Assembly: GCA_028564705.1 (NCBI GenBank)
Contig: JAPXFQ010002398.1
Coordinates: 1,240,001-1,304,000, forward strand
DNA length: 64,000 bases
Direction of reading: 5' to 3'
Origin: Apricaphanius iberus
Lineage: Eukaryota; Chordata; Actinopteri; Cyprinodontiformes; Aphaniidae
In this document: in pieces, positions 47,690 to 61,100 of the stretch
How the letters are laid out: each line of letters opens with the position of its first letter
Position numbering within the stretch: position 1 is the stretch's first letter
Program-made: the position numbers and the translations under genes
Notes under the pieces: model-generated
The model's database searches: none
Told to the model about the DNA's origin: nothing
What the model saw: only the letters and a program-made list of their open reading frames with translations

Positions 47690-47882
47690 AGGTGTATACA
47701 AAAAAGTTGCTTTGAAGCAAATGCCTTTTCCCCTACTAGCAGCTTTCCAGGGGTGGACCTCTTATCTTGTATTATTCTGTACAAAGAGCAGCGAATCAGA
47801 TGTCATTTAGTTAATCAGTATCTTCCTAGGTGCAGCTGTTAATAAAGTCCAGAGCTGGTTTACCTACAAACACACATTCACC
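47690..47882 (+). promoter_or_regulatory. UGT D 5' region with HNF1-like site
   Basis: Near-copy of the gene C leader (CCTTTTCCCCTACTAGCAGC, ATTCTGTACAAAGAGCAG). The TATA-like element is degenerate (TATACAAAA), and AGGTCA has become ATGTCA. GTTAATCAGTATC is kept at 47810-47822. Confidence 0.4.
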
Positions 47883-50800
47883 ATGGAGCTGCGTCTCTCG
47901 GTCTGCGTCCTGCTGCTACTTTGTGCCACAAGGAGCTCAAATGGAGGAAAGATTTTGGTGTGGTACACTGAGGCCAGCCACTGGATCAACATGAAGCCGG
48001 TACTGGAGACGCTGGTCGACAAAGGACACCAGGTGACGGTCCTGGTCCCGAGCGCATCGATGTTCATGAACAGCAGCGAACCCTCTCGCTTCCAGTATGA
48101 ACCTTTCAACGTCTCCCTCTCCCTGAAGGATATGGAAACGTTTCTCCGGGACATGCTTCAGTTTTCCATTTACGAGATGGATTTTATGAGCTATTTTCAG
48201 GTTTACATGAAATTTATAGGATTGTTGAAGAAAAACATGGAAGTTTCTTTCAATATGTTGGATGGAGTTTTGAAATCAGAAACCCTCATGAAAAAGTTGA
48301 AAGAAGAAAACTTTGACCTGCTATTTGCTGACCCAGTCTACGTTGGCAGTGACCTTACAGCAGATATTTTAGGGATCCCTCTGGTCTTTTCTTTACGTTT
48401 TTCCTTGGCTCATAACTGGGAGAGGCTTTGCGGTCAGCTGCCTGCTCCACCTTCCTTTGTCCCTGGTGCTATGAGCAAACTAACAGACAAGATGGACTTC
48501 TCAGAGAGACTCTGGAACGTCATCTTCTACGCTGTGCAGGACATTGTAGTAGAACAGTACATGTGGAAAGACGTTGACAGATATTACTCCGAAATCAGAG
48601 GTAGGCAAATTAAAAGGAATCCCAGGAATGTAAGAAACTAGGTGGATCTCATAATAGTATTAAATAAAGTCTTCAATACAATTTAAAATGATCACATCTA
48701 TTTATTGCTCATTCATTGCAACAGGAACACCCACTAGTGCCTGTAAGATGATAGGTAAGGCTGATATCTGGTTGATGAGAACCTACTGGGATTTTGATTT
48801 TCCTCGTCCATTCCTCCCCAACTTCAAATTTGTTGGTGGGATCCACTGCAGACCAGCTAAACCATTACCAAAGGTAAGATTATAATCCACAAGTCAAAAT
48901 TTTATAAGAACTCCCAGAATATTCCTAAAGTAAAATTATGACTAAAGGCCAACTAACTGGTATACCGACTCTTCAAGTATGACTTTTTTGCAGGAAATTG
49001 AAAAATTTGTGCAAAGCTCTGGAGATGCTGGCATCGTGGTCTTCTCTTTGGGATCAATGGTCAAGAACCTGACCACAGAGAAGGCGAACATGATAGCATC
49101 GGCCCTCGCCCAGATTCCACAAAAGGTAAAAATGGATCTCTTAAACTTTAGCTATGATCGATTTCCATACAGTTAAATTCACTGATAATCTTGGTGACTG
49201 TCGGTGAGGCACTTAACTCCAATTTGCCTACCGATCTATGGAATATAAACGTGCACAGTCTTCAAAAGGATGAATGCTACTCCAGTATAAAGTGTGTTTC
49301 AGTATGACAAAAAATGATTTATAAATTTGGCACTGTTACCACTTAATCATTTTAGAACAACTGCAGAGCTAAGTCACTCCACACAGGGCCGGCCCAAAGT
49401 CTTATGGGTCCTTAAGCAGATTTTGACTCTAGGGGCCCCCTTTCTGTTAAGATCACTACCCACAACGACAGAGTTTCAATCAAGATTTCTTCTAATCTGG
49501 GAGAGTAGCCAGAATTTATTTAGCTGATCCTAAAAAAAAATCAGAGGTTAATGTTAATTTTAACTGAGACAAATTGAAGCTCAAGAAAAATAGAAAGGTT
49601 AAACTAAAGCATCATATTACAACAATAGTGACAAAACAATGAATATTAAAAAGTAATTTATAAATCTATTTTAATTTAATTCAAATTTTTAAATAATTAA
49701 CTTTTCTAAATTAAAGGGTACAGTATAAACATTTTTATCCTTTAAATGCATTCATTCTAAATATTTTTGCAATATTTATTAAAATAAAAAATTTAATAAC
49801 AAAAATGTATAAAATGATTTGTTACAAAGACACATGTCTAGTTACAACACAAAAATTGAAGCAATTTAATCTTTTTTTAAATAATGTACACTGAAACATT
49901 CTCATAAAATATTCATAAATGTTAACATCTGTAGTCTCTGTTCAATTTCCACATTCATGGAGGGCCCCGGATGGGTTTTGTAGGCCCTAAGCAAATGCCT
50001 TGTTCGCTTTTGCGTTGGGCCGGCTCTGACTCCAGGTCTGATTTCTTCCATTTATTTTAAAACTGTCAGTAACAAAAATATGTTATATATTTATAGGTGC
50101 TGTGGAGATACAGTGGTGAAAAACCCCAAACTTTGGGTTCTAATACAAGAATTTATGACTGGATTCCACAGAATGACCTGCTAGGTGAGTAAACATGAAT
50201 GGTATTTTGCATACGACAAAAAAAGGTGCCACTTCCTGCCTAATAACTTAACAGATTATCTGTTTCACTACATTTACACCAACTGAGTTTTCCCGGAGAG
50301 GATGCATATCACTCAAAACTAAAATTCAAGTAAACTAAAATTATTTTCAAATACAGTTATATTTACTACAAATATGACAAATGTTGGCATGCAATGTTAT
50401 TACAATGTTATGTGTTAGAGCATTTCTAACAACAAAGTCTAAGAACGTACTGTACAGCAAAAGGCAGCGTTTAGCCTAACTGTAAAAACACACTAAATAC
50501 ATAAAACACATTGTGCACAGATCTTCAGTAAAGAAAAAGGTTAACATTAATCAGTCTTAAAAAATCACAATTTATAAAATAATAAAATCTGAAGAACACA
50601 TTAAAAAGCTAAATAAAGAATTTGAAAAACACCAGAAGCTGATGAAGCATTACCAGAACAGACGTTATGTGCTCTAAGTTACAGTGCATTGCAGTTCACC
50701 TTTGCCCTTACAGGTAAGGCAGTATGTACCGTTGAGGACACCAAGGTCCTATCCTCGCTAATACTCTGCTGTGTATTCAACTAAAAAATGTAATTAAGAT

Positions 50801-52583
50801 GCAGCTACGTATTTTTCTGAGCCGTCTTTAAACGTGACGTTAAGCATACACATGCACAGTCATCAGAGGAACTTGGCACTAGTATTTTGAGTTATGCTTA
50901 TGCATGCTGGTAATATAAAGTAAGTAAAGCCTGGTAATTACATGACAATATATGTTTAGTTGGTTAATGATAATGCTACTGATGTTACATCCTGTGCTAG
51001 TTAGTTCATGCTAGCAACAAACCCCTTCTCCCTGATTTCTGTGCAGAACTTTACTGCTTTCCACATATTTGAAAGAAATATTTTTACCGCAATAAACAAT
51101 GCGGGGTCAAGGAGGGTTTGCTCAGGAGAAAAAGGTAATCGAACATATAAGAGGCTGAAATTTTTAATAGAATCAGAAGGGCTTCAGTGTTCATTTCCAC
51201 AGTAATATCACTGCTACTCGTCCTAATTCTATTTCAAAATGTTGCTTTATACGTTTTAAATTATTTTTAATGCCACAATCGCAAAGACCAGAGTCAGGAA
51301 GGAGACATAAGACCACAGGCCAGCAGCAGGGAGGATGATGTAGGGTCTTCACAGGTAAAGAGAAATTCAAACTTATTGAAAAAAAAAGATCCATTGCTAG
51401 GAGAAACCAGGCAGATTTCAAAACAGTGTTGTCAGAGATATTTCTGAATTACTGCCATTAACCCTCCAAAATATATTTTATCTATATTTTAATAGTAACC
51501 CACCAGAATCAGCCAGCATTCTAAACGTTCTTTTATTCAAAACTATCTTTTGTTTATTGTTCTTTAGAACCTTGACTCTTCTTCCTTCATACCAGATACT
51601 TTGTTGATGGTAAATCTAGAAACGTGTTTGTTCTGGTAATTCTATTGATATCAGGGAGTTTGATAACCCGTCCAAATGTCCAATATTTTTTAAAGTACTC
51701 CTTCATATACGTGTACACAAGGAAATCATCTGTATAATATATAAATGAAAAGAGATGTCTTCTCTATTTAAAAAGAAAGAAAAAGTTGCATAGAAAAAAA
51801 TACTTTTTTTAAGGTTTGAGACAGGAAAAAAAAAACTCAATCTAAAATTAGACAAAGAGGATCCATATTAGTTTGTTCATGTTTACTATGCAGAGAAGTA
51901 ACTAGTGTAAAATCAGGTAGCCACACATTATTATCGTGAAAGAAAACCACATATATTTGATAACCTTGGTTTCTATCAGGTCACCCTAAAACAAGAGCTT
52001 TCATCACTCATGGTGGTACAAATGGGATCTATGAGGCCATCTACCACGGTGTTCCCATGGTGGGAATCCCCATGTTTGGTGACCAGCCAGACAACATGGT
52101 GCACATGGAGGCCAAAGGAGCTGCAGTTACTGCTAAACTTAACTTTATGACAGCTGAGAGCCTCAGAGATGCTGTGAACACCATCATTAATGACAAGTCG
52201 TAAGTTCTTTATTACATCCTTTACATTTTTTAATTCAATTTTGAGGCTACTGAATCTTTCCCAATACGTTCCTCTCCTTTTGCACAATATCTATCCACAG
52301 CTATAAAGAAAACATGATGCGATTATCCAGAATCCACCACGACAGACCCATGAGTCCTCAGGACGAGGCAGTTTTCTGGATAGAGTTCACCATGAGAAAC
52401 AAAGGAGCAAAGCACCTGAGGGTCCAAGCCCATGAGCTCACCTGGTACCAGTATCACAGCCTGGATGTTCTAACTTTCTTCATTATAATAGATCTGCTCC
52501 TCATCTTCATCCTCTTCAAGACCTGCCGATTCTGTTTTCAGAGGTGCTGCGGCAAAAACAAGACAAAGAAAAAAGCTGAATGA
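47883..52583 (+). CDS. ugt2a-like: UGT gene D, UGT2A-like
   Basis: ER glucuronosyltransferase, 529 aa. Exons: 47883-48600, 48725-48873, 48994-49125, 50097-50184, 51980-52199, 52301-52583. Signal peptide at residues 1-20, catalytic His33 and Asp150 (LLFADP), signature [17 protein letters not shown], donor motif FGDQPDN, membrane helix [17 protein letters not shown] shared with C, tail ending KKKAE (KxKxx). The acceptor-binding half differs clearly from B and C ([20 protein letters not shown], then SYFQVYMKF), which suggests a different substrate range. Exon 3 is nearly identical to those of A and E. Intron 3 contains a hAT-like MITE; intron 4 (1.8 kb) is otherwise unremarkable AT-rich DNA. Confidence 0.94.
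49384..50028. mobile_element. hAT-like MITE in UGT D intron 3
   Basis: Ends CAGGGCCGGCCCAA and TTGGGCCGGCTCTG are inverted repeats with one mismatch. Flanking 8-mers ACTCCACA (49376-49383) and ACTCCAGG (50029-50036) agree at six of eight positions, as expected for an old 8-bp hAT target duplication. The interior is AT-rich and non-coding. Confidence 0.75.
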
Positions 52584-55032
52584 AAAAACTCAAATGAGAT
52601 CTCCTGTTCTGGATTTTACAAACTGAATAATCAATTATGTTAACTGGTGTACTTTTCTGTTTAAGAGCTGAAATACGTTTAATTACACAAAAAAAGAGTG
52701 ATCTGGACTATCCTATATGAAGCTTCACGTGTGATTTCATCAACAGCAAACCTCTTTTTTGCCTCAGTATGATACCACCACCATCATGCATACTGTATCT
52801 GTAAGATGGTTATCATATTGAGTCCTTAGTTGGTGTTTTTTTTTTAATGTTTTTGTTTCAGTGCTTTTATAAGCTTCGCTTTGAGAACTCAAATGCACTC
52901 CAAGTTAAAACTGAGCACGAAAAAGTGCCAAATGAAGATGATCTGAGCTACAGAAATTACAGACTTGAAGTTTTCTCTTTTAACAATTTTACTAATAGAG
53001 CATACTTACCTTTGATTGGATTCATTTTAATCATTTTTAATTAAGTCAGAAACACCATGAAAAACTCATCAAAAAATAAAATTCATTAAGCATAATTTAA
53101 TTTGTCCAGTTATATCTAAATTTACAGGAATCTTCCATTGTTTGTAATACTTAAACAAAAGGAAAACAAGTGATTTTCCATTAGAAAATAACCCTGAATC
53201 AGTCGTTTTTACCTACATTTTGTGTAAATGTTTGTTTTTATTTCTTTTTGTTATTAAATGTTGCAGATGAGTGACTCGGATTTGCATTTCACTGCTGGTT
53301 GTATATCCATAATTGTACATGTGACAAACTTTTTTTTTTAAAATCTTTGTTCTTGATTTAATTAAGACTATCTTCTTTAATGGTAATTTCTGTTCAGAGT
53401 AATAGGGGTCCACCCACAATTGTTCTTCATCTGTGTCCCTGTATGAATAAACATGAATACTCACTATTTTCTCCATAAGCACCCTTTAAATTCAAGGTCT
53501 CTACTAGGATTCAGTGGTAGAACAGCATAAAATAGACCTTAACTGAGAAGTGAAAGAAAATGATAAATGGTAGAAAATTTCGAAAAGTAAAAATAGTGAC
53601 ATGCTAATTTGTATTTTCCCTTCCTGAGTTGTAAGTACGTATAACCAGCTGCTGCCAATTTTCCATCAAAAAGTCTTTTGTGGTATGTCTCCACCAGCTT
53701 TGTACATCTAAAAAAACGTACATTTTGTGTCTTAGCTTGAGATAGTTGAGACTAGATGGAGAGCATCTGTGAATATACTGTAGGTTCTCCACACATTCTT
53801 AGTTGAATTTAGCTGTGGAGTTTGACTAGGCCATTCTAACTCAAAAACATGCTTTGACCTGCAGTAAACCATCGTATGTTTAGGGTTACAATCCCTCTGG
53901 GAGGGCTTGGTTGCAAAATTCCTTTAGCTCTTAGAATGCACTATAAATGTATATAGGAGTGTTAGTGGGCAGTTGGAGGTAAAGGTCTGTCTGAATGTGA
54001 ATATACAATGTTAAAATGTAGCATAAAAATAATATCTGATTACTTTCTGCATTACTTTACATCTCTATTTTGTTTGGAATATTGGAGAAGGGGAGGGATT
54101 AAATACGTTTTGCTTCCTCCTACCTCTTTCCAGACATGTTAAATAGGAATTATATGTATTTTTATGCATCTATATAGCCATGTACATATGTATGTACATA
54201 TTGACAGGTTTATGCACATTGGCTATAGATTTTCTGTATAGTTTATTTTTGTGTACATCCATTTAAAAAAAAAATCACTTATACATTTATTTAATATTTA
54301 CAAAGGGATTCTACATGTTCAATATGTGTCTATGCATGTGTATTTTATATGTATGCGTATCCAGTTATATATAAAAACAGATTCATACAAATGTTATCAT
54401 TGTTAAACAATGGTTTTGACATTTGTGGAATGAATCAATCAAAATCAATAAATAAGTTTAAAAAGAAAAAAGAAAAAAAACAAATAAAAGAAAAATACTC
54501 TGCTGATCACAAACCAGACCCTTTTCTATTATCTTAAATCTGGGCCCATTTACATCCACAGAAAGCATTTTTTTAAACAAATGTACATCTTAGGTCATCT
54601 AAGCACAAATGGGGTCTGCATATGCAAAATAGAGATTAATGTAATAACAATAGAGAAATTTACAGCTAAAACAAGAACCAATTTGTGATGATGTTTCTGG
54701 GAGAGCTTTGTATACTCATTACATTTATTTAGACTCGTTTTTACCGAAATTTCATAACAATTTGAAAATTCTCCATTGAGAATAAAGCAGAGTATTGACA
54801 AGTTCTTACTAGTAAACCCCAGAGAAATCAGAAAGGTGAATAAACAAAAACTGTATGAAACAATAAGCAGGCCCAACTATTCTCAATGGTCAAGCTATTC
54901 AGTGAATATCTTTATTTGCCCTGGTCTTCACAACAAATTATAAGTGTCAATTCTGATTTTTTTTTAATCACTTAATTGTCCTTTTTGCATCTGTGTAGCC
55001 ATAACCCTTTACCTCCTCAGCAGTTTTTTTGT
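52584..55032. other. intergenic between UGT D and E
   Basis: AT-rich. TATGATACCACCACCATCAT at about 52769 is the shared Tc1-type fragment. 53790-53910 (TTGAATTTAGCTGTGGAGTT, TTTGACTAGGCCATTCTAAC) is a larger piece of the same kind of relic. ATGTACATATGTATGTACAT near 54180 is a short palindromic tract. No exon found. Confidence 0.4.
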
Positions 55033-55152
55033 TATCTTACATCATTCTGTACAAAGAGGACAGAGTCAGAGTTCATGTAGTTAATAAGTATCCGTACAGA
55101 GCACCTGTTAAAAAGACCACAGCTCGTTTTCCTCCAGAAACGCATATTCAGC
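55033..55152 (+). promoter_or_regulatory. UGT E proximal 5' block
   Basis: Most diverged form of the shared block: CATTCTGTACAAAGAGGACA, AGTTCA in place of AGGTCA, and GTTAATAAGTATC at 55080-55092 in place of the HNF1-like site. Confidence 0.4.
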
Positions 55153-58100
55153 ATGGAGCCGCATCTCTCTGTCTGCTTCCTGCTGTTACTTTGTGCCACA
55201 AGGAGCTCAAATGGAGGAAAGATTTTGGTGTGGTACACCGAGGCCAGCCACTGGCTCAACATGAAGCCCGTACTGGAGACGCTGGTCGACAGAGGACACC
55301 AGGTGACGGTCCTGGTCCCGAGCACGTCATTGTTCATGAACGGCAGCGAACCCTCTGGCTTCCAGTATGAACCATTCAACGTCTCCGTCTCACTGGAGGA
55401 TTTAGAGAGTTTCGTTGAGGACTTTCTGCATTTCAACATGTATGAGATGGATTTTATGAATCCTATTCAGATTTACATCAAATTTATAGAATTAATGAAG
55501 CGTGACGTGAGCATGACTTTAAATTTTTTGGACGGAGTGGTGAAATCGGAATGGATGATGAAGAAGCTGAAGGAGGGAAAATACGACTTGTTATTTGCTG
55601 ATCCGATCTATCCTGGCAGTGACCTCACTGCAGACATGCTCGGCATCCCTCTCGTCTATTCCTTGCGTTTCTCATTAGCTAATAACTGGGAGAGGCTGTG
55701 CGGTCAGCTACCTGCTCCACCTTCCTTTGTCCCTGGTGCTATGAGCAAACTAACAGACAAGATGAACTTCTCAGAGAGACTCTATAACGTCATCTTCTAC
55801 TCACTGCAGGACATCCTGCTAGATTTTGCCATGTGGAAAGAGGTTGACAGATATTACTCCGAAATCAGAGGTAAGAAATTTTGAAAGAATAAAAAAAAAA
55901 AAAAACTACAGAGATGTGGAAACTCTTATCAAAATAGATATAATTCGCTTTGTACTGTACGTGTCCACTGTAACAGGAACACCCACCAGTGCCTGTAAGA
56001 TGATGGGTAACGCTGATTTTTGGCTGCTGAGAGGCTACTGGGATTTTGATTTCCCTCGTCCATTCCTCCCCAACTTCAAATTTGTTGGAGGGATCCATTG
56101 CAGACCAGCTAAACCTTTATCAAAGGTAAGGTTATAATCAGCCACTTTAAAAACATCCCAATAAACCTTATAAATCCTGACGTAAGCTAGTTGAATCTTC
56201 AAACAAAAGTCTGAATAAAAGTTAACCAACTGGATTGCCAAGTCATAAGGTATTCCTATTTTACAGAAAATGGAAAAATTTGTCCAAAGCTCTGGAGATG
56301 CTGGGATTGTGGTCTTCTCTTTGGGATCTATGGTCAAGAACCTGACCACAGAGAAGGCGAACATGATAGCATCGGCCCTCGCCCAGATTCCACAAAAGGT
56401 CAGAAGGATTTCTAAATGTCAGTAAATGATAGCTGTGAATTGCATTTATGGTAACATATGTACAATTTATCTTGCTTGGTCATCAATCAACCACAAAATG
56501 ATAGTAGTGGTACCTTATTTAACTTCATGCCAATTATCCAAAACTTAGAACAGAGTTAATGGATGACAATGAGTAAATGGGTAATTACATGGGTTTTTTA
56601 ACTTGTTTCACATGAATGGACACTCACAGGTCAGAGACCTACAGTTCAACTAAAGTCCACCAGGAGAGAACAGGGCAATTTAGCCTTAAGAGGATGTCAG
56701 AGAAACACTGGTTTATGAGGTGGACCCAGTTTCTTTTTGGATCCATTTTCCCCTAACCAATGGTGGGGAAAATAATACTCAGTATGTTACTGGGAGTGAC
56801 CAAACTTGTTTAACATGGAGTTGTAGGACTGAATGAGTCAGACACAGGCCAGGATGGCATGCTTGGTCTGTCTCTCCTTACTATAGCCAGAAATAAAAGT
56901 CAGAACTTAGAAAGACGGTGTCAACCATTTTGTTTAAAGTTAGCTTTTCTTAAAAACACCCATTTCAGATTTGGAAGCAGATAATTTCACATATTTCATT
57001 AAAAAACACAAAGCCTATTTTCCCTCACAGTCTGACATGAAATCAGAAATAAACTTTTGCCATATTAGGCCATTTAAGATTGATCAGATTATTTATATTT
57101 GTTAAATGCTATCCCAATAACAGATCATTTTATTATTATTAGATCCTTAATAGTAGAATTATTTAAAAAAAATTTGGAGATACTTTTACAGACTCCTAGA
57201 GTTTGCTGGAAGCCTGGCCCATTCCTCCTGCTAGAACCGGTGTAACACTCAGAACATTTGAGGACAGAGAAAGGGCATGTAGGAGTGAATCTGCCTAAAA
57301 TCTATGAGACTAAAGCCTCGTTTCCACTAAGCGGAACGGTGCGGCCCAGGGTGTCCTATTTGTCTGTTTCTATTGTAAAAGTGGTCCATAAAGCAGGCCA
57401 GTAGTGGTCCATTAAGGGCCCCCCTTTCAGTTGTAGGTCCATATGACAATGATCCGGTATGGCTAGGGTAGAGCCATTGGCATCACTTGGGGAATGAAAA
57501 ACATCATCCCTTAAGACAAGCATCAGACATATGGTGCATTCCATTTGTGGGCCGAACTCGAAAATTTTCTGACTTCTAAGAGAGAAAAATTAACTGGAAT
57601 GCCAACTGAAGTCTGACTTTTTTGCTCCGACTTGACTGTCAATATGGCCAACAGTAGTAGCTGTGGTGAAAACAAGTCTATTTAACAAGACACTTTTAAG
57701 AATGCAACTAAAAATCAGTCTTCCATGTAGAGCCTTCAACTCTGAATTTAACAAAATAAAAGTGTAGTTTGCATGCGGAAAATATTGCTTAAAATGATGT
57801 TTGTAAGAAGCAATATCAACTATAGCTAACTAGGCCTTGTCATATTGGTGTTTTTACTCTCGCCTCATTGTACATGGAGTATGTTTCTTTTTGCTGCACA
57901 GAGCCCACTCATAAAACACTTCAGTAAGGCTTGTATAAAGAAAGAACCAAAAACCAAGCACGAGCTGTTGACTTATTTGCTATATTTTATTGGGTCATAA
58001 TTTTGCTGCACTAGTATAGCGACACGGTTTACAACTCCACCCCTCCAGTGAGAGTTTAACTAGTGGTGCAAACACTCTCCTGAATACGTTGGACCATAAA

Positions 58101-61100
58101 GTGGCAGACCATGCCGCACCGACACGTTCCACTCAATGGAAATTAGGCTTAAGGTCTTCATAACTTTATGATGGCACTTTACTATGATGTTTAGAGGTGC
58201 ATACAAATAATAAAAAATATATTTTTCATTGTGTATGTAAATATATATTTCACACATAACAGCAGATCATTTCAATACTGTGGTCGTTGGAAAACTGTAT
58301 TAATAAAACAGATTTCAGATTTTCCATGTGACCATTTCAGCCTATGACAGAGCTGCCAATGTAATGGGCTAAAATTCTCTTCACCATCTGCAGGTGTTCT
58401 GGAGATACAGTGGGAAAAAACCAGATACTCTGGGTTCCAACACTAAGCTTTACGACTGGATGCCCCAAAACGACCTGCTTGGTGAGTAACGTTTGAGATC
58501 ACAAAATTTCAGAAGGTTTGAAGCAAAAGTACACAGGAACAGAGAGTAAATTGAACAAAAGCTATCCTTAATATTTTACAGTAAAAAAAAAAAAAAAAAA
58601 AAAAAAAAGAATTGTTGGGGAAATAACCAAGAATGTAGTTATTTGGCTAAAATAGTCAAAAGACTACTTGTGGGAGTCAATAAGATTAATAATATATGGG
58701 AAATTATTATGCGGGGCACCACCTCTATCAGGAACTATTTTAATAGCATAATCTGAAGGAATGAATGCTTTACAGTTTATTGACTTGACTATAAACTTTG
58801 CAATAAGTGTGTTGAAAAAGACAGACAACAGTTACTATCCAAGATACAAGTGTTATTTGAAAAATATAACATTTTAATCAATAAGTTAGAAAAAAAGAAA
58901 CATCACTAATTAAAATAAATGAATAGTTCAAATGAAAGGAAACAATAGAATGAACATGTAATAAGATGAGAAACCATGAATTCTGATATGATTCTGGAGG
59001 AATCTGGGTCCTTTTAGGAACCGAGGCTTGGTCTGCAGCTGCTGGAATAAAACTGAATTAGTTTCACTAATTGTAATTAGTTTATCTGATTTAGCACCAA
59101 TGATTTACCTCTAAACCAATAAGCAATGTAGGAAAACACAAAATATTCTTTGGATTAAGGCATGTGTTAAAAATGTATCTGGATAAGAGTAATTAACCTT
59201 TGGAGAATTACTTAATTTATGGCTTGATCACAAAAGTAAAACAATCTATTGCCCTGTGCCATCATTTTATCCCTCATTAAAGTGACAGTGTGTAGTTTTT
59301 GCAGTACACTTTTGAAAATAGCCATTCAAATATTACGTAATAATAATTACGTAAAGCACATTAATTGCAAAATATTGGCGATAGTGTAAAATATGACTTT
59401 AAAAAAAAAAATCAGTTTTAAAATACATAGGGTCCTCTGTTCAGGGGGGAGCCATATTAGATAACGTCTTTACTTCTACAAGAGCCCGGACGGACAAAGC
59501 GCACGTAACACGCCTGCTATTAAAACATTGATTTCCCCCTCAAAATGCAAAAAAGTTTTGCCATAAATACATTTTTACCTCTTCGCTAGTTCCAAGCGTG
59601 AAAGAGAGACTGATGTGCTCGTCATGTTGCTGCAAATAGATAATTATCAGGGAATTGAGTGTTTGAAAACAAACATTTGGACCTCCGTAGTTGAGTTTCT
59701 TACTCGAAGACACAGATACCGCATGCTTGTGATAATTTAAGTATGCACTGCCCCCTACTGGCCGAAAATGACACACTGTGTCTTTAAATATGTGTGAGAA
59801 GCATTTGACTAAATTTATCTTTTAATTCACTTGCAAAATCCAACAAAAATATATTTTAACATTTAATCTTGGTACAGTTATGAATTGCAGTAACAATTCT
59901 CACATCAAAAAATAATTAAGCTGTTTGCAGTTTTTAATAATTCCAACAAAATAAATTTAATGGAAGCATTTGCCCATTAAAATGCAACTTTGCTTAAAGT
60001 GATCAAAGTTTTATAGATGTTTTAATTAGTAATCCATGACTTCCTGATTTCTTGAACTACAAATATGTTGTCAAATATTTATCTTAACCACTCTCCAAAA
60101 TGAGAAAGATAGAACAAATGCTATTAAGGTAAGACAGATGTATTGGGCCTAATAAGTCAGGAATGGTCGACCAGAAAGTCGCTACTATCCTAAATTTGCA
60201 TATATCTAGAGTCTGGGAAATAGTTCAGAAGTTAAACCAATGAGAACTTGAGTTAAAATCAGTGATTACAATCCCATCCCATCCAATCCAGTTTGTTCCT
60301 GTTTGATATTGGTCAGTGCAATTAAAATAGTTTTTTTTTTTGCTGTTACCATAATAAATGACTGTAAATCAATATTGCAACACTGGGCGGGGTTACAGTT
60401 CACTGGGGGAAACTGTATTGCTCCTTTCACACTTAAGCCTTAGAATTTCCATCTGGACTTTTTATTTATATTTTACTGTAAAAAGGGTAAAAGTGCTTAA
60501 CTGATTAAATAAATTTTTTGGTCATCTGAATCTATTTTAAAGAATTTTTAAAAGAATCGAATCAATTTTTCAAATTTCTTTTCAACACAGCACTAATGGG
60601 AACTGTAACAAGCAAGACTGAATAGAGATGGAAGATCAACTTTTCAGCACAACGCAAAGTGTCTGAAAACTGCAACAAGATGTGACATTCTTGAGGTTAC
60701 CGCATCATAAAATATATTTTAGGGCTTTTATCTGGAGTCCCAATGATTGTAGAGAGGAAATTTATAGTGTCTATGATAAAAAAAAAAAACATTCTTTGAC
60801 CTTGAGTTGTGTCACATGTACATAAACAATAAATGTGATGTATTTGTGTATCCTGTCAGGTCACCCTAAAACAAGAGCATTCATCACTCACGGCGGTGCA
60901 AATGGAGTTTTTGAGGCCATCTACCACGGAGTTCCCATGGTGGGAATCCCCACATTTGCTGACCAGCCAGACAACATGGTGCACATGGAGGCCAAAGGAG
61001 CTGCAGTTGTTGTGGACTTGAACTTCATGACAACTGAAGCCCTCAGAGATGCTATCAACAAAGTTATCAATGACAAATCGTAAGTTACTTTACACTTAAG

